Source of the DNA: Dactylonectria macrodidyma
Taxonomy: Eukaryota > Ascomycota > Sordariomycetes > Hypocreales > Nectriaceae
Length of the DNA: 64,000 bases
Reading direction: 5' to 3'
Assembly: GCA_020744425.1 (NCBI GenBank)
Contig: JAGMUV010000043.1
Span: 1 to 64,000, forward strand
Of the stretch, positions 42,471-54,118 are shown one piece after another. Numbering within the stretch: position 1 is the stretch's first letter; each line of letters begins with the position of its first letter. Both the position numbers and the translations under genes were made by a program. The notes beneath the pieces were generated by a model, which searched no databases, was not told the DNA's origin, and worked only from the letters and a program-made list of their open reading frames with translations.

Positions 42471-45400
42471 GGACAGTGGAGTCGTTCGGCCAAGTCGCCG
42501 GCGAGGCCGAGGATGCGGCGGAGGACGGTGCTCCTCCTGCGGGGCCGAGTACGCAGCCGGGAAGGAAGAGAGCGGGTTCTGGCCGCACTGATCAGCCAGC
42601 ACCGAAGCGCAAGAGGGCCGCGGTCCGCCGAGAGAGGGACGAGGAAGAACAGGCGGGGGACCTCGCCTGCGTCTTAGAGGCGCTCGATGAAGAGTTTGCG
42701 GAGAAGGAACGACTCTCACACGGACAGGAATGGTGTGCGCCTGTGCCTCACGAGAGGAAGGTGAAGACGGTCCAGGAATTTTACAAGGCGTTTCATGAGA
42801 CGAGGACGTTACCGATCCTCACCTGCATGTTCTGCTACCGTAAGTACAGCAGGGCAGAGTTGGAAGATGTTGAGTGGGACAGGTGGATGGCAAGTCCTGT
42901 CGAGAAGCGCGATGGATCACCCTTCAAGTGCCTCCGGTGCTTCCCTGTGGGGGGGAAGATTCGTGGGTGTGCGGATTGCGTGAGACAACTGAAGAGAGGC
43001 GCCTTGTCTCCGGCCGCACAGCTGCACACCAAGCTAGGATGCGAGCACATGTTTCCCGATGAGCTGAAGGGCCTCACGCCGGTGGAGGAGAAGCTCATCG
43101 CGCTGAACTCGTGTTACGGCTTCATCACCAAGTACAGCATCCCAGAGGGGCACCGGCAGAATGTGAGATATCCGAGGCATGTCAAGGGGCACATCACGGT
43201 ATTCCCCAACAACGTGCAGGAGCTAGCGACAAGGGTGCTTCCGCATCCGCTCCTGAAGGTTATGGATGACATTCACGTGTCGTGGCAGGGGCCGGAGAGG
43301 CCGGCGCCGAGCGATCTCTCGGCACTGCTCTCGGTGCGGCGCCGAGTTGTGGAAAGGGCCCTAGTGTGGCTGAAGAGGCACAATCCTTTGTATGTCGACA
43401 TCGACATTGATACGGCGGAACTGGATAGCTGGAATGCACCGTCGCACGGTGTGCCATACCAAGTCTATGAGCGTTTGGAACGGGACGAGCCGTCGGCGTG
43501 GGAGAAGGCACGAACGGCACAAGTCGTGCCACCCACAGAGCGCGGCTTGGAGGATGAGGGAAGCGTAGATATTCGAGAAGTGCTGGCAACGCTGGGCCAC
43601 GGGTTCGATGCAGGCATCGGGGGGGACGCGGCGGGGAAATCAGTGGATGCCGATTGTGAAGCCGGAGACGAGAACGTCGATAGTGCTGCCGCCGCTGCCG
43701 GCCCGGTCCACGAGATCAGCTCGTCCGGGATGTTCGCCCTCGATGGGCGACCGGATATCGCGGACGCGGAGAAGTTGCGGTATGTCTACGATGCTCTGCG
43801 CCATGATGATGCCCGTTACGAAATACGGGCTGGGATGTGGGCGGGATCGGCCGAGGTGCGACATGGAGACACGCGTGAACCCTATATTCTCGTGTCCAGG
43901 GGGGAGGACTTTGCCGATCCCTTCGACGCACCGTTCTTTGCAAAGACGTTCCCGACTCTGTTTCCTATCGGTAGAGGGGGCCCACGCCAGGCCGAGGAGA
44001 GCCTCACGGACGTGGGCGGTGAGGTGGATGGAAGCGTCGAAGCGGAGGCCAGGGCGCGGAGTCTCGTCTCGTCGCGAAATATGACCCTAGAGACGTGGGC
44101 CAAAGTGGTGCTCCAGCGCCACGGCGGCCGGTTCGCGACACATCACGTCTTCGCCTTTCTCGTCTTCAACATGGGAGTGAGGTCGAGAAATCGTCGCGTC
44201 AGCATGCTCAGCGTGACGAGGAAGAACTTCCCGGAGGTGGAGCGCATTGTAGGCTCGCTGAGCGCGGAGAGGTTGGAGGCGGCCAAAGTCGAGCTGGAGA
44301 CGACCAGGAAGACGGGTGACGAGGCCGTTGGCCAGTTATTGAGGAGCCTGTCGCTGTACGGGTTCCGCCAGCCAATGTCGAGGGAGAGCCGGCTGAGCAT
44401 GCGGCGGAAGATCAAGTCGCTCATTATACGGGAAGGCATACCCGCGATATGGTTCACGCTGAACCCGAACGACATCACAAACCCGGTCAAGCTCAGGCTT
44501 GCTGCATATCGGACGCGGGATCCGGACGAAGCCGAGGCCTTTCTAACGAGCCTCGACCTAGCATATAAGCGAGCACGGCTGGCGGTCTCGGATCCCCTCA
44601 GCTCAGCAGTCTTCTTCCACCGGGAGATGTCCATGTTCTTCGAACACTACGTGAAGGTGGGAGTGGATTCTGTGTTTGGGCGGATCAGCAGGTACTTTGG
44701 GGCTGTGGAGACTAACGAGCGCGGGGCGCTCCACGTCCACGGATTGCTCTGGCTCCAGGGAAACATGCACCTCAGCTCCATACTCGGAGATGTCGCGGGG
44801 GAGGATCAAGCGGAGTACCGGGAGAGAGTCATCCGGTACATCGACAGCGTCTTCGAGGAGGTTGGTTCCCCGCGCGCAAGAGCGACTCAGGAACGCATTA
44901 TCTAACATGAGAGTCGATAAATGTAGGATCTCGACCAGGAGGCTTCCTCGGTGGTGCAGGCGGAGAGGTCCGTGACGTCGGACATATCGTCGCTGCTGCG
45001 GAACAGCCAGCAGTTCGCCTCCTCGTTCGACGAGGAAAGCAACTTTTGCGCAGGCGCTACCCAGATCCACACCCACAGCCCTACGTGCGTGAAATACTCC
45101 ATCAAGGGACAGCGCAAGAATCGAGATCCGTGCCGGTTCAAGGCGCCGTGGAGATTAGTGGAGAGGACGGCGTTCACTGAAAGCGGAGTGTTGCAGATCC
45201 GGCGAAGTCACAGCATGGTGAACCGGTGGAACAAGGCCATGGCGGTAGGATTGCGACACAACCACGACATCTCCTTCATCGCGACTCAGTGCAAGACCAT
45301 GGCCATCGTGTTCTACGTGACCAACTATGCAACCAAGGTCGAGGATCCGGTGTGGAAAAGGGTGGCCGCAGCGGCAGAACTGCTCCCCGTCCTGAACGAG

Positions 45401-48400
45401 TCGGTCACCGAGAGCCAGACGGAGGAGGCGAAGCGAGACCAGAACAGAACGCGCCAGTTCCTGATGAGAGTCGCGAATCGCATCTTCACAGACCGGCCGC
45501 TGTCGCAGGTCGAAGTCGTCGCTCATTTGCTAGGGTATCCTACTGAGTTTGCGAGCAACCATGGCTGGACCTTCCTTAATGCATCTTCCCTTTACTGGCA
45601 CATCTTCCGACGGTGGCGGCACCTGCGACGCCAGAGCGGCATGGAGATGGCGGACGAGCAGGTCGAGGAGACGGTACTCCTAGAAGAGGCCGGACAAAGG
45701 ATCTCTTTCCTGCAAGCATACCCGCACCGCGGCGGACTACTGCAGGGACTGTCGCTGTACGACTACATGTCCGTAGTCAAGCTGAAGCGGAGGAGCAACG
45801 GAGCAGGAGTCTGGGGGGAGGTGCAATTCGACAGCTCGTGGCCCCTCTCGCAGACGTGGGTGCAAGCGCTGCGAAAGCCCGGCGAGCACGCTGTCGTCTG
45901 TTTCGATGGTTACCTGAGTACGGACTTTAGCGACGAAGGCGAGGTCTACCATAAGAGGTACGTAGCGAGCACGCGAATAGCTTGACATGTCTGCCCAAAA
46001 GCTGACGTTGCTATGGTAGGGCGGCAGTCCAGCATCTCGCAATATTCGTGCCGTGGGAATTGTTCTCGTCCGAGACATCAGGCGATATCAACACCATCTG
46101 GGAAAGACAGAAACAGGCGCTGCCCCGGAGGATGTCCTTCCTCGCAGATAACATCCAACTCCTTCACCGGTCGGCTGAAGACGCGAAACGCGATGCGAAG
46201 CAGTGGGCCGCCCAATCCGGGGACGGCGATCCCGCCTCCGAGGCGATCGGCCCGGATATGGGCGACGGTGATGAGGGACCGGGTCGGGCGTTCCGGTCGG
46301 ACGGCGTCGCCAACGCAATCCGCCTCATCGACGTCTTGAGGACGACGATGGGAGCCAACCAGGTCACGGCCGGCTCGAAGGAGATCTCGAGAATGATACG
46401 GCAGTTGAGTCGATTCCACCAAGTGGCCTTGCGTTCAATGGACGAGCCGTGCCGTGCGATATTTAACGAGCAGGGGCTGGACGCCCAAGAAGGACCGTTT
46501 CTGGGGGCAGATGTACCAGGACAGGGGTTGATCAGGTCCATCAAGTCGCAGCAAAGGAATGTGTCGAAAGAGAGAGAAAGGATGATCCAGGGAATACAAG
46601 GCCGGCCTGACGACGACACCATAGGTCACGGTTCAGCTGTGGACTGTGAGCCGAACGGGTTCGGCGAGCAGGGCGAGGGTCTCACAAGTGCCGATCCGGG
46701 GGCCTCAGTCCGGGGCACAGGTCCTTCGACGAGCATCCACTTCGGCCCGTCGACGTCGTTTTCCGAGGCAGGGAGGCAACTGGCTGAGGCGTTCACGCTC
46801 AACGAGAGACAGAGCATCGCCTTCCGACTGATATGCCGCCAACTCGACCGGGTACGTCGCGATGAACAAGGGACATCTCAGCTCTGCCAATTCGTCGGCG
46901 GCGAGGGCGGCACGGGGAAATCACGAGTCATTGGTGCCGTCGCCGAGCTGTTCGCGAGCAGGGGGATGTCGCACCGTCTGTTGCTAACGGCGACGTCGGG
47001 AACGGCCGCCGCGAGCATTGACGGGATCACCATCCACTCCGCATGCGGGTTCTCCAAAGATACGGCGGCGCGGTCTCGCCGAGTAGAGCCGGACGGCTTT
47101 GCAGCGCCCAGCTCTTCTGGTCTCCGTATCGATGGGCAGACCACGGCCGAGTGGCAGGAGAAGTGGTTGCTGATCATAGACGAGGTAAGCATGTTGGGGG
47201 CGAGGACACTGTACACCGTAAACGAACGGCTCTGCCAGCTCCGAGGATCTGCCCGCGACTTCGGTGGGATCCCCACCGTCCTCTTCTGCGGAGACTTTCA
47301 CCAGTTCCGTCCCGTGCAGGAGAGATCGATCCTGCTCCCGAGCACGGCCATCGCCTGGGACGAAGAACGATCGTTCACAGCTGAGCAGAGGTACCAGCAC
47401 GACAGGGCACACGCGCTATGGAACAAGTTCACGACGGTGGTCATGCTAAACGAACAAGTCCGCGCCGCCGGCGATCCACAACTGCAGCGGCTGCTGACGC
47501 GAGTGCGCCAGGGCGTGCAAGACCAGTCAGACCCTGGAGTTACTGAATAGCACCTGCTACCGGGAGGACAGGCAGATCCCATGGGAGTCGGGCATCACGG
47601 TGGTGACGCCGCTGAACAGAAACCGCTGGAACCTGAACATCGAGGCGTCCCTCTGTTTCCAGAAGGAGCGGAGGGCGCCGCTGCGCATCTTCATCTCCGA
47701 GCACAGATGGAAGGACGGGGAGCCGAGTGAGGAGGAAGCCGTCATGATCCTCAACCAGGGAGACGACAGCGCCATCCCGGTACCTGCCGTCCTCATGTTC
47801 GTTCCGGGTATGCCCGTCGTCGTGAACCAGAACACCCACCAAGGACTGAAGCTGGTCAACGGAGCAAGCTACGCGGCGCTAGACGTCATCCTCGACAAGG
47901 CGCACCCGGGCTATCACGTCGACGCCGATATCATCCTCCACTTTGGCCCTCCGGCGGGGATCGTGCTCGCGTCGGAGACGACGAGAGACCTCCGCTTCGT
48001 CGGTATGCCGCCCGGCACGATCCTCCTGACGCCTATCAGCATCAAAATAGAGTGCCAGAGGAAGCGGCCGTGGCAGAAGAACAACGTCAGTAGGCGGGGG
48101 CTGCCATGCGCCGCGGCTTTCGCATGTACGGACTACAAAGTCCAAAGCAAAACGTTAGATCGGGTTGCCCTCGAACTGCGCGGAACCAGGACGACGAGCA
48201 TCGACGGTCAGGTGGTCCCGACACAATGCGACCCGTACAGTCTGTACGTGCAGCTGTCACGATGCAAGTCGCTGGACGGCATCATGCTCCTGTCAAAGGC
48301 GCGAGAGAGGGACTTCGTAGGCAACAAGGTGCCCGACAACATGGTTGCAGCGGAGTGGAGGCTGGAACGGTTGAGCGACGCAACGATCAGAAAAGCCGAG

Positions 48401-48421
48401 CTGTGGGACTGGTCAGGATAA
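41831..48421 (+). pseudogene. Large Helitron Rep/helicase gene with one frameshift (locus B)
   Basis: Exons 41831-44860, 44927-45957 and 46020-48421, with good introns (GTTGGT...TGTAG; GTACGT...GGTAG), encode about 2,150 residues. N-terminus: three copies of an LGIRTSADI-type motif. Next are zinc clusters (CMFCYRKY; CLRCFPVGGKIRGCADC), a DUF6570-like region, then Rep with the HUH motif GALHVHGLLWLQG and Tyr motif VTNYATKVED. The C-terminus is a Pif1-like helicase (VGGEGGTGKSRVI, LIIDEVSMLG, FCGDFHQFRPVQ, VQLSRCKSLDGIM). Near 47529-47536 an extra base moves the frame: after DQSD the conserved LELLNSTCYRED is only found one frame over, so the protein would end at PGVTE (47550). Otherwise the element looks complete. 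Confidence 0.85.
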
Positions 48422-50319
48422 GAACTGATCAAGAAGTCAGACAATAAGTGTTAGTAAGATGTAGATGAAGGGGACCATAAGGTGAAAATGCATTTACAGA
48501 TTAAAGCTGATGTTCAGGATGTGGTTCATGATCGTTTTCGATTTCGATGTTTTCTAACGCTTTCAGGGCGTTATCACAGAGCTTAGAAGAGATAACACGT
48601 GCTTGCCGCCTGGTACGATTAGTCATCTTATCTCTTTCGTTGATGTTATATGAAACGCAAGGCGCCGCGAGAAAAAGATTGACAGCACGAGGGGTTTGGT
48701 CAGGTGCTGAAGCACGGGGTTTTAAGGGCGAAACTTTTGATTGGAGGAGTCAGGTGATTTTGAGGCCCGGAAAAAGATGGCGGCATAAAACCTTTCGTCA
48801 CTTCGTTCCTCAAGGCAAAACCTTTCGTCACTTCGTTCCTCAAGGCACTTTGCTTCTTCATCATCATTCTTCATACAACAATACAATCCATCACCTGCTA
48901 TTACAGCTTTCTGGCCCTTCGTGCCCCTTAGGGCCTCTGGCCCCTGGCCATCGCCTCTTTTCCGTATCAGCAATCCGCAGGAAAGCCACTTGGCTTTGGT
49001 CCCCCGGCATCACCTTGGGGTGCAACGAGTATGTACGAGTGTCTTACGTTATCTCGAACGTGTTACTGACCGAGAGAGAAGCTCATTTTCAACCTGTGGT
49101 TGTCCCCGTAAGGGATCAGAACGAGAGTGATGATACGTATGAACCCGTAGAGAGCCAGGGCGGCGAACGTAAGGTAGGCGTGCCTGTAGCACAACCGTCT
49201 TCCTGTCTGGAAGAGTCGGAGGAGTCGGAAGACCCGGAAGCTGAATTCAGAACCACACGGCCCCTTGCTTCATCATCGCAGAGTATCTCGATCAAAGAAG
49301 GCAAGTTCCCAGGACCATTTCCGCTGGTGGCTGGAAGGGGATGCACAGCTCCCATTACCCCGATTGCTTGATTATTGCTTGTAGCATCAAGCGCGTATGC
49401 CACTACTGGTGGCATGTCTGTTCCATTGGCTACCCCCAAAGCTTTAACATCGAACTTTTCAAGTTCAGACTGAGTTAATTGACACAGTTTGAGGACCTCT
49501 TTGTCGGTAGGGTTGATGCTGTCTTTCGATAAAAATTGGATTGTGACAATCTCAGTGATATCATGACCTGGTGAGGAGATTGATGAAGTCAATCAGGCCG
49601 GTGGGAGACCCAGATTGGTTGATGGAGTGATGAAGGTGTTCTAGCCCAGCCTGAGTTACGGCGCACTGACCTCACCCCGGGTCTCCATTATTATTAAATA
49701 TAGTTATCAGTATTCTTATCGAGGAGTAGCTAGACGATCTTCTCATGACCTTCTACTTTGTTGTTGTTGTTGTTGTTGATTTATTATCGTCATGAAGACA
49801 TCTACTAGAGATATCTACAGAATCCCCTAAGGGCAAGATGACGTGCTAGGCTGGTGTCAACAGCTGAAGAAACCTAAGTACAATAACCCGGGGCCGGGGC
49901 TATAGGCACTACTGGCCTATAGCTCGGGCCTACAATCCATCCTAGACTGCAATCCTTCTTTCTCTTCCATCTAGCAATTAAGCAGCCCTATTTGACTTAT
50001 GATTTCGAGCCCGATATCCGTCAGCGGATTGTCAGGGCGGGTGTCGGCATACCCATATTTATTAACCAGCTTAGAATTCTCCAGTATTCCTATTCCTGCC
50101 TGCCGGCATTCAAAACCTCCAGAAATCGAGATCCGTATGATAGGAAAAACTGCAGATGGGAAAACCTCGCGGGAGCTCGTAGAGGGAAAAACCACTGCAG
50201 CTAGCATCCATTGATCAGGGCCATCAAGCCAGAACCCTGATGCCTATAAGCAGTCAGATTCTGTGACCTCTTATAGACCTGGATTAACAGCCAAGATCCG
50301 TAGATCAAGGCATCTAAGC
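48422..50319. other. No confident gene; contains a 30-bp tandem duplication
   Basis: Open stretches (plus 48547-49371; minus 49116-49592) overlap each other and show no family motif, so I list neither as a gene. Two perfect 30-bp units start at 48787 and 48817. A TTG microsatellite lies at about 49758-49779. A short minus-strand stretch next to 50320 reads the lost tail of the ankyrin gene. Confidence 0.4.
48787..48846. repeat. Two tandem 30-bp units
   Basis: AAAACCTTTCGTCACTTCGT and the following ten bases are repeated exactly in tandem. The unit preserves any reading frame (30 bp). Confidence 0.95.
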
Positions 50320-52860
50320 TCATGACCTTCTACCACTGCTGCCTGTAATGCATTTCTGTAGCGCCCAGAGTAGCTGGGCGATCTTCTCGTGGCCTCGTGC
50401 CAATGCCGCCTGTAATACATTTCTGTAACGCCCACCCCTCGCGTTAACGTCCGCATTCTTGTCGAGGAGTAGCTGGGCGATCTTCTTATGACCTCGTGCC
50501 AATGCCGCATGCAGAGCGCTTCCATAATGCCCACCTTGCGCGTTGACGTCCGCATTCTTATCGAGGAGCAGCCGGACGACCTTCTCATGGCCTTCTGCCG
50601 ATGCTGCCTGTAATGCATTTGCATAGCGCCCACCTCTCGCGTTGACGTCCGCATTCTTGTTGAGGAGCAGCTGGACGATCTTCTCGTGGCCTCCTACCGA
50701 TGCCGCCTGTAATGCATTTGCGTACTCTCCACCTTGTGGCGCGTTGGCGTCCGCATTCTTATCGAGGAGCAGCTGGACGGTCTTCTCATGGCCTCTTACT
50801 GATGCCGCCTGTAGGGAGCTTCCGAATAATCCACCTTGCGCGTTGACGTCCGCATTCTTGTCGAGGAGTAGCTGGACGACCTTGTCGTGGCCTTCTGCCG
50901 ATGCTGCCTGCAGAGCGCTTCTGTAGAGTCCACCTTGCATGTTGACGTCTGCATTGTTATCGATGAGTAGCTGGACGATCTTCTCGTGGCCTCCTACCGA
51001 TGCCGCCTGTAATGCGCTCATACCATTTTCATCTTGAGCGTTGACGTCCGCATTATTTACGATCAGTAGCTGAACGATCTTCCCGCGGCCCCATGACGAT
51101 GCCACCCGTAATGCGCCTCCACCCCCCGCGTTGACGTCAGCATTCCTATCGACAAGTAGTTGAACGATCTTCTCATAGCCCCATCCCGATGCCGCCTGTA
51201 ATGCGCTCACACCATTTTCATCTTGAGCGTTGACATCCGCATTCTTGTCGAGGAGTAGCCGGACGATTGTCTCGCGGCCTCCTGCAGATGCCGCCTGTAG
51301 AGCGCTTCTGTGGAATCCACCTTGCGCGTTGACGTCCGCATTCTTGTCAATGAGTAGTTGAACGACCTTCTCGTGGCGTTTTGCTGATGCCGCCTGCAGA
51401 GCGCCTCCATACTGTCCACCCTGCATATTGACGTCCGCATTGTTATCGAGGAGTAGCTGAACGATCTTCTCGTGGCCTCCTACCGATGCCGCCTGCAGAG
51501 CGCTTCCATACTGTCCACCCTGCGTGTTGACGTCCGCATTCTTAGCGAGGAGCAGCTGGACGATCTTCTCATAGCCTCTTACTGATGCAGCCTGTAGGGA
51601 GCTTCCGAATAATCCGCCTTGCGCATTAACGTCCGCATTCTTGTCAAGGAGCAGCTGGACGATCTTCTCGTGGCCTCCTACTGATGCTGCCTGTAATGCG
51701 TTTGCGTAGTATCCACCTTGCGCGTTGATGTCCGCATTCTTGTCGAGGAGCAGCTGGACGATCTTCTCGTAGCCTCCTACTGATGCCGCCTGTAATGCGT
51801 TTGCGTACTCTCCACCTTGTGGCGCGTTGGCGTCCGCACTCTTATCGAGGAGCAGCTGGACGATCTTCTCATGGCCTCTTACTGATGCCGCCTGTAATGC
51901 GTTTGCGTACTCTCCACCTTGCGCGTTGACGTCTGCATTGTTGTCGAGGAGCAGCTGGACGATCTTCTCATGGCCTCCTACCGATGCCGCCTGTAATGCG
52001 TTTCCGTACTCTCCACCTTGCGCGTTGACGTCTACATTCTTGTCGAGGAGTAGCCGGACGACCTTCTCGTGGCCATTTGCCGATGCCGCCTGTAATGCGT
52101 TTCCGCAGCGCCCACCCCTCGCGTTGACGTCCGCATTCTTGTCGAGGAGTAGCCGAACGATTTTCTCATGGCCTCCTGCAGATGCCGCCTGTAGAGCGCT
52201 TCCATGGGGCCAACTGTGCGCATTGGCGTTGACGTCCGCATTCTTGTCGAGGAGTAGTTGAACGACCTTCTCGTAGCCTCCTGCAGATGCCTCCTGTAGA
52301 GAGCTTCCGAAGGATCCACCTTTCGCGTTGACGTCCGCATTATTCTCGATGAGTAGTTGAACGACCTTCTCGTGGCCTCCTGCTAATGCCGCCCGTAATG
52401 CGCTTCCGTACTCTCCACCTTTCGCGTCGACGTCTGCATTCTTGTTGAGGAGCAGCTGGACGATCTTCTCCTGACCTTCTTCCGATGCCGCCTGTAGAGC
52501 GCTTCCGTACTCTCCACCTTGAGCGTTGACGTCCGCATTGTTCTCGAGGAGTAGTTGAACGATCTTCTCGTGGCCTCCTGCAGATGCCGCCTGCAGAGCC
52601 ATTACCAAGAGTAGTTGGGGCGCACCTTGAATATCAGCACCCCATCTTAACGCCTTCCGAACCGTCTCCTCTCGCCCTTGTCTTGCTGCCCAAACCAAGG
52701 CCGAGTTCCCCCACCATCGTGCGTTGTGACGATAGAGATGCCCAGTTAGGAGATTATGGAGGCGGCGGTTTGCCCGGCAAAAGGCGCTGATGGATCTCTC
52801 CGAGTCTAAGGTCTCCGAAATAGACTCGAGCAATTCACCTGGCAAATCAGGCAGCAGCAT
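50320..52860 (-). CDS. F-box and ankyrin-repeat protein with near-identical repeats
   Basis: 846 residues from ATG 52860. The N-terminus is an F-box-like motif (LPDLPGELLESISETLDSER, then ISAFCRANRRLHNLL), which would link to SCF ubiquitin ligase through Skp1. About 24 ankyrin repeats follow, most of the form G-x-ALQAASVGGHEKIVQLLL-DKNADVNAQ, nearly identical in protein and DNA. Units of 33 residues (99 bp) alternate with rare variants (ADANAPQ, NAHSWPHG, DENG). Such arrays change fast by unequal exchange and are typical of fungal recognition proteins. At 50367/50368 a 32-bp deletion within the last unit shifts the frame: the end reads LLWALQKCITGSSGRRS, while the original tail (ALQAAVVEGHELRCLDLRIL) lies in another frame. 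The body of the protein is otherwise intact. Confidence 0.85.
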   Translation of the reverse strand: MLLPDLPGELLESISETLDSERSISAFCRANRRLHNLLTGHLYRHNARWWGNSALVWAARQGREETVRKALRWGADIQGAPQLLLVMALQAASAGGHEKIVQLLLENNADVNAQGGEYGSALQAASEEGQEKIVQLLLNKNADVDAKGGEYGSALRAALAGGHEKVVQLLIENNADVNAKGGSFGSSLQEASAGGYEKVVQLLLDKNADVNANAHSWPHGSALQAASAGGHEKIVRLLLDKNADVNARGGRCGNALQAASANGHEKVVRLLLDKNVDVNAQGGEYGNALQAASVGGHEKIVQLLLDNNADVNAQGGEYANALQAASVRGHEKIVQLLLDKSADANAPQGGEYANALQAASVGGYEKIVQLLLDKNADINAQGGYYANALQAASVGGHEKIVQLLLDKNADVNAQGGLFGSSLQAASVRGYEKIVQLLLAKNADVNTQGGQYGSALQAASVGGHEKIVQLLLDNNADVNMQGGQYGGALQAASAKRHEKVVQLLIDKNADVNAQGGFHRSALQAASAGGRETIVRLLLDKNADVNAQDENGVSALQAASGWGYEKIVQLLVDRNADVNAGGGGALRVASSWGRGKIVQLLIVNNADVNAQDENGMSALQAASVGGHEKIVQLLIDNNADVNMQGGLYRSALQAASAEGHDKVVQLLLDKNADVNAQGGLFGSSLQAASVRGHEKTVQLLLDKNADANAPQGGEYANALQAASVGGHEKIVQLLLNKNADVNARGGRYANALQAASAEGHEKVVRLLLDKNADVNAQGGHYGSALHAALARGHKKIAQLLLDKNADVNARGGRYRNVLQAALARGHEKIAQLLWALQKCITGSSGRRS
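50340..52640 (-). repeat. Tandem 99-bp ankyrin-coding repeats
   Basis: About 23 direct 99-bp units with very high mutual identity at the DNA level (for example ttgacgtccgcattcttgtc recurs in most). It is a substrate for contraction, expansion and gene conversion. Confidence 0.95.
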
Positions 52861-54086
52861 TATTTCGACTCATTGACTTTGCGATGGGCTGCAGTATAAC
52901 TTGAGGGTGAAGCGAAGCTGGATGTCAGGGATATGAGAAGACTTGGGCGCACACATGACAATTTCGAAGAGACCGATTCCTGGGTTTTATAGGCTGGAGC
53001 CTAATATTAGGTCCGGTATACGAGATACATACAGGCCCGTGCTTTTGGCACTTTGTCCCTAAATCTGGGGACCAACGTTGTTGCATATTACTCATTACGT
53101 GTTAAATTACATACTAAGAAAATCGAGGGCTTGGCACGGCAGGGACCAAATCAGGGACTACTCTAGGAGTCAATATAAGGAGTAATTGGATGAAATCAGG
53201 TCCACTTCATGAGCCAATACAGATATTAGAGGACCAGTCAAATCAAGGTTTCTTAGATTCTTGAGGCCATTTGGCACACACCGGGCGGAAATTGGCCCAA
53301 ATACCGGCACTTTATCGCGGTCGTTCATCTGGGGATACTAATCTCTGAGTCATTTGTCTGGATCGTCGAGTCCCCTTGATAATGGGATGCTTAAAAGGCC
53401 CGGCCAAGGCAAGGGCAGGCTAAGACATTTGACGCGGTCCGCCGTGCAGCTGTCACGAGCCCTGATTGTGTGAGGCGTCTGATTGGGTGTTTATATATTC
53501 TTGTTGAAATCTGCAAAATAGGAGCCCCATGTAGATTGCTGGGATTATCATGCGGTATAGCCACCCACACACCCCCTAGGCCCTAGGGCTCTCAGATCCC
53601 CTGGGGCCTACCGTTTGGGGGGCTTCTTTGTCTCTGCTGTTCTTCTGATGGGCTGTTACTGGCAATTGCCGTTCCTTTGAGGGATTTATTTTTCAATTCT
53701 TAACCTAGGAGCCCATCGCTCCATGGATACGGCCGGCTCTTCTAGCGGGATTAGAACTGCGGACCTTTGTGTTATCTGGGTGGTGCCGTTGTTATCTTAT
53801 CGTAGTAGAAGTTACTGGTCTCCGGGCGCACTATTTTCTTACCCGTTTGACCATCCGGGCTCATAACTGTTGAAATCTGCAAAATAGGAACCCCATGCAG
53901 GTTGCTGGGATTATCATGCGCTATAGCCACCAACAGTTCTTGATTGCGTCAGGTCCCCGCTCTGAGTCCTTGTACATCCTTTATGCTAAAGGAGCTAGAA
54001 GGACATTGCTATAGCAGTCACACGCCAGTACACGCCCAGCTACCCAAATACACATCGTGACAACAGCATCTTGAGTTTGTACTTTC
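52861..54086. other. Intergenic, no supported gene; short direct repeats
   Basis: A 64-bp sequence at 53505-53568 recurs at 53869-53932 with about five differences. Between them, on the minus strand, there are weak tRNA-like A- and B-box sequences (gatggtcaaacgggt; gcagttctaatccc), possibly an old SINE. No protein-coding signal. Confidence 0.45.
53505..53932. repeat. 64-bp direct repeat pair flanking a possible SINE remnant
   Basis: Copies start GTTGAAATCTGCAAAATAGG and end near ATAGCCACC, 364 bp apart. Most differences are transitions. Confidence 0.7.
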
Positions 54087-54118
54087 TGTTGGATTGACCC
54101 CTCGTGTGGCGGTTCTCC
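54087..54118 (+). repeat. 5' end fragment of the LTR family
   Basis: TGTTGGATTGACCCCTCGTG plus CGG matches the first 26 bases of the solo LTR at 3045 with about two differences. No matching 3' end was found before the HEAT fragment. Confidence 0.6.

Noticed and set aside
48547..49371. 274-codon plus-strand frame after the Helitron
   Set aside because: It contains the 30-bp tandem repeat translated (KTFRHFVPQG twice) and low-complexity stretches, overlaps an opposing frame and has no recognisable domain.
49116..49592. 158-codon minus-strand frame
   Set aside because: No homology recognised, overlaps the opposing frame, and lacks supporting splice or promoter context.
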